Assembly: GCF_000016285.1 (NCBI RefSeq)
Contig: NC_011989.1
Span: forward strand, 3,103,001 to 3,167,000
DNA length: 64,000 bases
Origin: Allorhizobium ampelinum S4
GTDB taxonomy: Bacteria > Pseudomonadota > Alphaproteobacteria > Rhizobiales > Rhizobiaceae
Direction: 5' to 3'
The translations under genes were made by a program, and so were the position numbers. Below the pieces are notes generated by a model. The model was not told the DNA's origin and made no database searches. It saw only the letters and a list, made by a program, of their open reading frames with translations. This document shows, one piece after another, positions 58,700-64,000 of the stretch (position 1 is the first letter of the stretch; every line of letters begins with the position of its first letter).

Positions 58700-60328
58700 A
58701 TGCCTCTTCATCCTCGGCAGCGAAACATGTGTGCCGGTTCAATTCTCATGTCTGCGTCTCTCTGTCTCATCCCCACCGCCCCGGCGGCGGCTGAGGTCAA
58801 TACGGCAACGCCGATCAAGCATCTGGTGGTGATCTTCCAGGAAAACGTCGCCTTCGACCATTATTTCGCGACCTATCCGAAAGCTGCCAATGTCGAGGGT
58901 GAGCCCGCCTTTACTGCCGCGCCGCAGACGCCTGCCGATATCGATACGCTGGCCCATGCCGGACTGCTGGAGACCAATCCGAACAAGACCAATCCGGGCA
59001 ATGGCCCCGATGCCACCGCCCCATTCCGTCTCGATCGCACCCAGGCCGCCACCAATTCGCAGAACCATGGCTATACCGCCGAACAGGCCGCCTATGACGC
59101 TTTCGCCATGGACCTGTTTCCCGCCAATACCGGGCGCGGCACCAAGGGTGCGGCCGGTGCCTTTGGCACCAAAGGCCAGGTCATGGGCTATTATGACGGC
59201 AATACCGTTACAGCGCTGTGGAACTACGCCCAGAATTTTGCCCTGAACGACCGATCTTTCTCCACCAATTTCGGCCCCTCGACCCCCGGCGCCATCAACC
59301 TCGTCTCCGGCCAGACCAATGGCGTGACCCTGCCACCCGGTTACACGCTGGAAAAGGACGGCACCTATGCCAAGGGCGAAGTCGTGCCTGATGGCAATGG
59401 CGGCTGGACGATGATTTCCGATCTCGACCCCACCGGCGATGTTTGCTCGAAAGGCCAGACAGCCCTGATGACCGGCCGCAATATCGGCGACCTCCTGAAC
59501 GACAAGGGCCTGACCTGGGGCTTTTTCGAGGGCGGCTTCGATCTGACGCTCAACAATCCCAATGGCACGACCGGTTGCAAGCGCACGACGACATCGGCAA
59601 TCACCAAGGTCGATGAAGTCGATTACATTCCCCATCACCAACCCTTCCAATACTATCCCTCGACCGCCAATCCCCAGCATATCCGCCCGAGTTCGGTCGC
59701 CGCCATCGGCACCAGCCAGGACGGCGGCGCCAACCACCAGTATGACATCAATGATTTCTATGCGGTTCTGAGCAACGGTACTCTGCCCGCCGTCAGTTTC
59801 CTAAAGGCGCCCGCCTATCAAGACGGCCATGCTGGCTATTCCGATCCGCTTGATGAGCAGGAGTTCGTCGCCAATGTCGTCAACAAACTCCAGCAATCGC
59901 CGGAGTGGAAGGACACCGCCGTGGTGCTGCTTTATGACGATTCCGACGGCTGGTATGACCACGCCCATAACGTCGTCAATCCGTCCAGCATTCCCGTCAA
60001 AGGCTATGACGTGCTTGATGGTGCGGCCTGCGGCACCGGAACTCCCTTGCCCGGTGTCAACGGCCAGCCAGTCCAGGGCCGTTGCGGCTATGGCACCCGT
60101 CAGCCATTGCTTGTGATCTCGCCTTATGCCAAGCAAAACTATGTCGATCATACCCTGACCGACCAGACCTCGGTCATGCGGTTTATCGAGGATAACTGGA
60201 TGGCGGGGCAAAGGCTGGGCGGCGGCTCCTTCGATGCCATTGCAGGCTCCCTGAACGGCATGTTCAATTGGTCCCATGCTCGCAGCGATACGCTGATCCT
60301 CGATCCGAAGACTGGCCTGAAAAGCTAA
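58700..60328 (+). CDS. Secreted phosphoesterase (phospholipase C / acid phosphatase AcpA family)
   Basis: 542 aa from ATG 58700, chosen because AAAGGA stands 7 nt upstream and a signal peptide follows (CAGSILMSASLCLIPTAPAAA). The catalytic start VVIFQENVAFDHYFATYP has the conserved Glu-Asn metal and nucleophile region; later blocks are NFALNDRSFSTNFGPSTPG, DDSDGWYDH and LLVISPYAKQNYVDHTLTDQ with metal-binding Asp and His. The family includes non-specific phospholipases C and acid phosphatases, so phosphate scavenging is likely. The gene ends 25 bp before a di-haem peroxidase gene. Confidence 0.87.
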   Translation: MPLHPRQRNMCAGSILMSASLCLIPTAPAAAEVNTATPIKHLVVIFQENVAFDHYFATYPKAANVEGEPAFTAAPQTPADIDTLAHAGLLETNPNKTNPGNGPDATAPFRLDRTQAATNSQNHGYTAEQAAYDAFAMDLFPANTGRGTKGAAGAFGTKGQVMGYYDGNTVTALWNYAQNFALNDRSFSTNFGPSTPGAINLVSGQTNGVTLPPGYTLEKDGTYAKGEVVPDGNGGWTMISDLDPTGDVCSKGQTALMTGRNIGDLLNDKGLTWGFFEGGFDLTLNNPNGTTGCKRTTTSAITKVDEVDYIPHHQPFQYYPSTANPQHIRPSSVAAIGTSQDGGANHQYDINDFYAVLSNGTLPAVSFLKAPAYQDGHAGYSDPLDEQEFVANVVNKLQQSPEWKDTAVVLLYDDSDGWYDHAHNVVNPSSIPVKGYDVLDGAACGTGTPLPGVNGQPVQGRCGYGTRQPLLVISPYAKQNYVDHTLTDQTSVMRFIEDNWMAGQRLGGGSFDAIAGSLNGMFNWSHARSDTLILDPKTGLKS

Positions 60329-60353
60329 GCGGAGACACCGAGAGCGGTTGTTC

Positions 60354-61718
60354 ATGGCAGTGTTTAACGAAAAATCCCGCCTGCCGCTGCTGGCGTTGGC
60401 GCTTCTGAGCCTTGCCTTCGCAGGCTTAGGCTGGGCGGCCCAGACATTGGCGGAAACCCCGACACAGGCCGAAACCGGCGCACCCGCCCAGCTCAGTGCC
60501 GTGGCACAATTGGGCAAGGCGCTGTTCTTCGATCAGAGTCTGTCTGGTAGTGGCAGGATGTCCTGCGCTAGCTGCCATGATCCCGCCCATCATTACGCCC
60601 CAGCCAACACGCAGGCGGTACAGATGGGTGGACCCGATCTTAACCTCCCGGGTATCCGCCCCGTGCCAAGCCTTGCCTACAAGATCGCCACGCCTGGCTT
60701 CTCTGTGGGCGTGGAAAATGCCGCCGAGGAGGCGCAGGAGGCTTCGCCGATGGCAGAAGCTTCCGGCACGGCACTTGCCGCGCAAACTGCGGTGATCGCC
60801 GGGCCGGTCGCTGGCCAACCTCTCGTCAAAGCCGTGGCTGCCGCCGACAATGCCGTTCCCCAGGGCGGCATGTTCTGGGATGGGCGCGCCGACAGTCTGG
60901 AAGACCAGGCGTTGGGGCCGCTTTTGTCGCCCTTTGAAATGGCCAATAGCGATGCGCAGGCCCTCTATGACAAAATTAAAGCCGGATATGGCGCGCAACT
61001 GACGGCCTTGTTCGGCAAACAGGTTGCGGAGGACCAATCCATGGCCTTGTCGGAAATCGGTTTTGCATTGGCCCGCTATCAGGTGGAAGACCCGTCCTTC
61101 CATTCTTATTCCAGCAAATACGATGCCTATCTGCGCAGACAGACGCAACTTACTGCGGCTGAACAGCGTGGGCTCGCCTTGTTCGACGATCCGAAAAAAG
61201 GCAATTGCGCCTCCTGCCACCTGGACAAAATGGGCGGCGACGGACAGATGCCGGCATTTACCGATTACGAATTCGAGGCGCTCGGCGTGCCGCGCAATCC
61301 TGATATTCCCACCAATGCCAACAGGCTCTATTTCGATCTCGGCATTTGCGGCCCGATGCGCCATGACGAATTTTCCGCCCAGCCGCAAAATTGCGGGCTG
61401 TTCAAGACCCCAACCCTGCGCAACGTCGCCGAGCGCGGTGTCTATTTCCACAATGGCGTTTACAAGACGCTGGAGGAGGCCACTCGTTTTTACGTGGCCC
61501 GTGACACCGATCCTGCCAGCATTTATCCAAAAAATCCGGATGGCAGCATCGACAAGTTCAACGACATGCCAGATGCCTATCGCGGCAATATCGATGTGAT
61601 CGATGCGCCCATGGACAGAAAGCCGGGCCAACCGCCCGCATTGAACGAGACGGAAATCAGGGATGTCGTGGCTTTTTTGAAAACACTGACCGATGGGTGG
61701 GGTGCGCAGCAACGCTAG
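60354..61718 (+). CDS. Di-haem cytochrome c peroxidase / MauG-family protein
   Basis: 454 aa with an N-terminal signal anchor (LLALALLSLAFAGLGWA). Two haem-attachment motifs, MSCASCHDP (about 64-72) and NCASCHLDK (about 283), mark the two-domain peroxidase. Between them lies a roughly 50-residue Ala-rich insert (ENAAEEAQEASPMAEASGTA). The FKTPTLRNVAERGVYFHNG block is the C-terminal domain signature. Periplasmic; reduces H2O2 or oxidises a partner. It is co-transcribed with the phosphoesterase. Start ATG 60354 is preferred over a TTG 6 nt earlier. Confidence 0.88.
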   Translation: MAVFNEKSRLPLLALALLSLAFAGLGWAAQTLAETPTQAETGAPAQLSAVAQLGKALFFDQSLSGSGRMSCASCHDPAHHYAPANTQAVQMGGPDLNLPGIRPVPSLAYKIATPGFSVGVENAAEEAQEASPMAEASGTALAAQTAVIAGPVAGQPLVKAVAAADNAVPQGGMFWDGRADSLEDQALGPLLSPFEMANSDAQALYDKIKAGYGAQLTALFGKQVAEDQSMALSEIGFALARYQVEDPSFHSYSSKYDAYLRRQTQLTAAEQRGLALFDDPKKGNCASCHLDKMGGDGQMPAFTDYEFEALGVPRNPDIPTNANRLYFDLGICGPMRHDEFSAQPQNCGLFKTPTLRNVAERGVYFHNGVYKTLEEATRFYVARDTDPASIYPKNPDGSIDKFNDMPDAYRGNIDVIDAPMDRKPGQPPALNETEIRDVVAFLKTLTDGWGAQQR

Positions 61719-61777
61719 GCCGCCGCTCTACATTGCTGCGCACCGTCCTCGATCTCACAGTCCGTCCAATAATCGCC

Positions 61778-61877
61778 GCTGGCCGGCTGCAAATGGCAAT
61801 TTCTGTGCTTCCGGTGCTCACGTACTTTGACTACGCTCCGCTCCGGTTCTCGAAATCACCATTTTCGCCAGGCCAGC
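61778..61877. repeat. 100-bp imperfect inverted repeat
   Basis: Arms 61778-61814 and 61843-61877 are imperfect inverted copies: GCTGGCC, AAATGG, ATTTC and CCGG blocks recur in order on the opposite strand. It lies between the convergent peroxidase and acetyltransferase genes. No T-tract. A separate family from the other repeats in the window. Confidence 0.65.
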
Positions 61878-61929
61878 AGCAATTCTTGAACAGACTGTGA
61901 CTGGGACCGAGGACGTATTCATAAGCCGC

Positions 61930-62520
61930 TTATGCCGCCTTGCGACGGGCCGGTGCGGTCAGCTTGCGGCCGGAGGCCGAGATCATGCCGACAGCGCCGT
62001 CCAGCCAGCCGTGGATCAGTTCCAGCGCCAGGAACCGGTCGCGGGCAAACGGTCCCGGCATGACAAGATGCATGGTTTTAGCGGCAAAAAAGCCGAAGCG
62101 CTCGTAATAAGCGGCATCGCCGACCAGAAGCACGGCACCGTGACCACGGCCCTTGGCTTCCATCAAAGCAGCACGCATCAGCTGCGAGCCAACGCCCTTG
62201 CCTTCATGCGCGGCATCGACGGCCAACGGCCCGAGCAGCAGCGCATCGATAACTTGGCCTTCAGCATTGACGCCAGCCTCAATATTCCACAGGCGCACGG
62301 TGCCGATTACATGGCCCTTGCGGTCACGCGCCACCAGCGCCAGCCCTTCAGCGGGCACACGGCCACGGCGGATCTTTTCAGACGACTTCGTGCGGCGGTC
62401 CGGCCCCATGGCGCGGTCCAGCAAGGCCTCGCGCGCCACGACATCGGCGGGAGTTTCAGCATCGATCTTGAAGGCAGGCTGCGCAAAAAAAGCGCGCACG
62501 GTGTTGATAACAGCGGTCAT
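61930..62520 (-). CDS. GNAT-family N-acetyltransferase
   Basis: 196 aa. GPLAVDAAHEGKGVGSQLMR is motif A (acetyl-CoA pyrophosphate loop), and AVLLVGDAAYYERFGFFAAK is motif B of the predicted N-acetyltransferase YhbS-like group. The C-terminal LTAPARRKA tail is basic. The substrate is unknown. It lies 79 bp downstream of ornithine decarboxylase on the same strand with GGAGG before its start, so possible co-transcription hints at a polyamine or small amine as acceptor (inference). Confidence 0.85.
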   Translation of the reverse strand: MTAVINTVRAFFAQPAFKIDAETPADVVAREALLDRAMGPDRRTKSSEKIRRGRVPAEGLALVARDRKGHVIGTVRLWNIEAGVNAEGQVIDALLLGPLAVDAAHEGKGVGSQLMRAALMEAKGRGHGAVLLVGDAAYYERFGFFAAKTMHLVMPGPFARDRFLALELIHGWLDGAVGMISASGRKLTAPARRKAA

Positions 62521-62599
62521 GGCGACCTCCTGTGCAAAAGAGCGTTCAAATGGTGAGAGAGCAATCCTGCCGGGGAAAATTAGCCCGGCAGGAGCACGA

Positions 62600-63733
62600 T
62601 CAGATCACATAGGCTTTCAGCGGTTCGAAACCGTTGAACGCCACCGCCGAATAGGTGGTGGTATAGGCACCGGTGCCTTCGATCAGCACGTCATCGCCGA
62701 TGGTCAGCGACAGCGGCAGCGGATACATGTTCTTTTCATACATGACATCGGCGCTGTCGCAGGTCGGGCCAGCCAACACGCAAGGCTCCATTTCGTCGCC
62801 GTCATGGGCCGTGCGGATCGGGTAACGGATCGCCTCGTCCATGGTTTCCGCCAGACCGCCGAACTTGCCGATATCAAGGAACACCCAGCGATGGGCGTCA
62901 TTGTCGGACTTCTTCGAGATCAGCACCACTTCCGCCTTGATCACACCGGCATTGCCAACCATGCCGCGACCGGGCTCAATGATGGTCTGCGGAATGTTGT
63001 TGCCGAAATGCTTCTTCAGCGATGCGTTGATGGCCTGGCCATAGGCTTCAGCAGACGGAATGTCGCGCAGGTACTTGGTCGGAAAACCACCGCCCATGTT
63101 GACCATTTGCAGGTAGATGCCCTGCTTGGCCAGCTGTGCGAACACCCGCTTGGCATCGCCCAGTGCTGCATCCCAGGCATCGACCTTGGTCATCTGCGAG
63201 CCGACATGGAAGGACACGCCGAAGCTTTCCAGGCCATGCTGGTGGGCATAGACCAGAACGTCGACGGCCATCTGCGGCACGCAGCCGAACTTGCGCGACA
63301 AAGGCCATTCGGCACCCTCACCATCGGTGAGGACGCGGCAGAACACACGGGCGCCAGGGGCGGCACGGGCAATCTTTTCGACTTCCTCATGGCTATCGAC
63401 GGCAAACAGGTTGATGCCGAGCGCATGCGCCTTGGCAATATCCCGTTCCTTCTTGATGGTGTTGCCAAACGAAATCCGCTGGGCGGTCGCACCGGCAGCA
63501 AGCGCCATTTCGATTTCGGCCACGGAGGCGCAATCGAAGTTGGAGCCGAGCGATGCGAGCAGCGACAGGATTGCCGGCTCCGGGTTTGCCTTGACGGCAT
63601 AGTAGATGGCGCTGTCTGGCAGGGCGTGGCGGAATGCGCCATAATTATCGCGCACGACATCAAGGTCCACGACGAGGCAAGGGCCTTCAGGACGCTGGGT
63701 ATTGATGAAGTCGAGGATGCGGGCGGTGGTCAT
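62600..63733 (-). CDS. Ornithine/lysine decarboxylase, PLP fold type III
   Basis: 377 aa making putrescine from ornithine. DSAIYYAVKANPEPAIL holds the PLP lysine, FGVSFHVGSQ and IIEPGRGMVGNAGV bind the cofactor phosphate, and GPTCDSADVMYE contains the catalytic Cys and Asp contributed across the dimer. This eukaryote-like short type is usual in Alphaproteobacteria. The start at 63733 has AAGGGA 6 nt upstream; the 71 open codons before it lie in a folded leader and are rejected. Confidence 0.93.
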   Translation of the reverse strand: MTTARILDFINTQRPEGPCLVVDLDVVRDNYGAFRHALPDSAIYYAVKANPEPAILSLLASLGSNFDCASVAEIEMALAAGATAQRISFGNTIKKERDIAKAHALGINLFAVDSHEEVEKIARAAPGARVFCRVLTDGEGAEWPLSRKFGCVPQMAVDVLVYAHQHGLESFGVSFHVGSQMTKVDAWDAALGDAKRVFAQLAKQGIYLQMVNMGGGFPTKYLRDIPSAEAYGQAINASLKKHFGNNIPQTIIEPGRGMVGNAGVIKAEVVLISKKSDNDAHRWVFLDIGKFGGLAETMDEAIRYPIRTAHDGDEMEPCVLAGPTCDSADVMYEKNMYPLPLSLTIGDDVLIEGTGAYTTTYSAVAFNGFEPLKAYVI

Positions 63734-64000
63734 GGCGATCCCTTCCATAGTAAAAAGGTTACCGGAACCCAAAGAGCTCCGGATGGACAAAGTGCGCCGA
63801 GACCTCGCTCGAAACCAGTCGGTGGAGACACTGGTACCGTACGAACGCTCTAACGCGGGCGATGGATCAACGCCCTCTTGCCTGAGAGCATCAATCCGCT
63901 TTGTCTGCCATGGATTGGTTGGGGAACCCGACCGCACTTCCGGCAATGATGGTGTGCCTCTTCAGTGACCCCGGCTGATGGAAAGCCGGCAGAGACTAGA
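63734..64000 (-). promoter_or_regulatory. Long structured leader of ornithine decarboxylase, probable speF-type element
   Basis: At least 267 nt upstream of the start, running off the window. Hairpins seen: 63971-63976/63984-63989 (6 bp), 63917-63923/63927-63933 (6 of 7 pairs), 63857-63861/63871-63875 (5 bp), with CTCT/AGAG at 63875-63888 overlapping. The speF RNA motif was described upstream of ornithine decarboxylase genes in Alphaproteobacteria, so position and gene fit; I could not align the consensus. Confidence 0.55.

Noticed and set aside
62153..63853. 566-codon plus-strand frame
   Set aside because: Antisense to the decarboxylase and acetyltransferase genes, both well supported.

Overview
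The window looks like a chromosomal segment of a Rhizobiaceae bacterium (Agrobacterium/Allorhizobium/Rhizobium type). The evidence is the gene order glgP-glgB-glgC-glgA-pgm-glgX, a CpdR-type single-domain receiver, a HisN-type histidinol phosphatase, a ROSE-type heat-shock leader, a 77-nt RNA matching the rhizobial sRNA MmgR, and several short palindromic intergenic repeats of the kind common in rhizobia. Most of it is ordinary metabolic chromosome. No phage, integrase, transposase or CRISPR array was seen.

Left part (1-19.4 kb): a 5'-truncated threonine aldolase; a small heat-shock gene with an RpoH-like promoter and an RNA thermometer; a candidate sRNA; an alpha/beta hydrolase; an MpaB-like (DUF2236) protein; hisN; mmgR; an N-formylglutamate amidohydrolase; cpdR; tRNA-Val(GAC); an MscS channel; and a mannose-1-phosphate guanylyltransferase. 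A three-gene transglutaminase / ATP-grasp-alpha-E / transglutaminase operon follows, with tandem palindromic repeats between its first two genes. Then come an orphan TadG-like vWA protein and a small acidic protein.

Middle (19.4-42.8 kb): a complete glycogen synthesis and breakdown operon; a MaoC hydratase with a DUF2332 protein; TRAP permease genes; cytochrome oxidase subunit IV; a TPR lipoprotein; rpsU; and a tetrameric sarcosine oxidase operon (soxBDAG) whose isoleucine codon choice differs from its neighbours. Two inverted copies of a MITE-like element lie at 32.6-32.9 and 42.8-43.0 kb.

Accessory patch (43-47.4 kb): a PRISE-type reductase divergent from an HxlR regulator, then three different toxin-antitoxin modules within 2.7 kb. 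Between the second and third modules is a densely folded, apparently non-coding stretch just upstream of a small membrane protein. This is the best candidate here for something undescribed.

Right part (47.4-64 kb): a TakP-like 2-oxoacid-binding TRAP protein, separated by 12 kb from the only TRAP permease genes; a gamma-Glu-GABA hydrolase; a 2-hydroxyacid dehydrogenase with a LacI regulator; a MarR regulator divergent from a creatininase; a His-rich CobW metal chaperone with a WD40 partner; a chemoreceptor; an OmpW porin; a secreted phosphoesterase with a di-haem peroxidase; a GNAT acetyltransferase; and ornithine decarboxylase with a long structured leader reaching the window edge.

All calls come from reading the sequence and from family knowledge. 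No database search was run.
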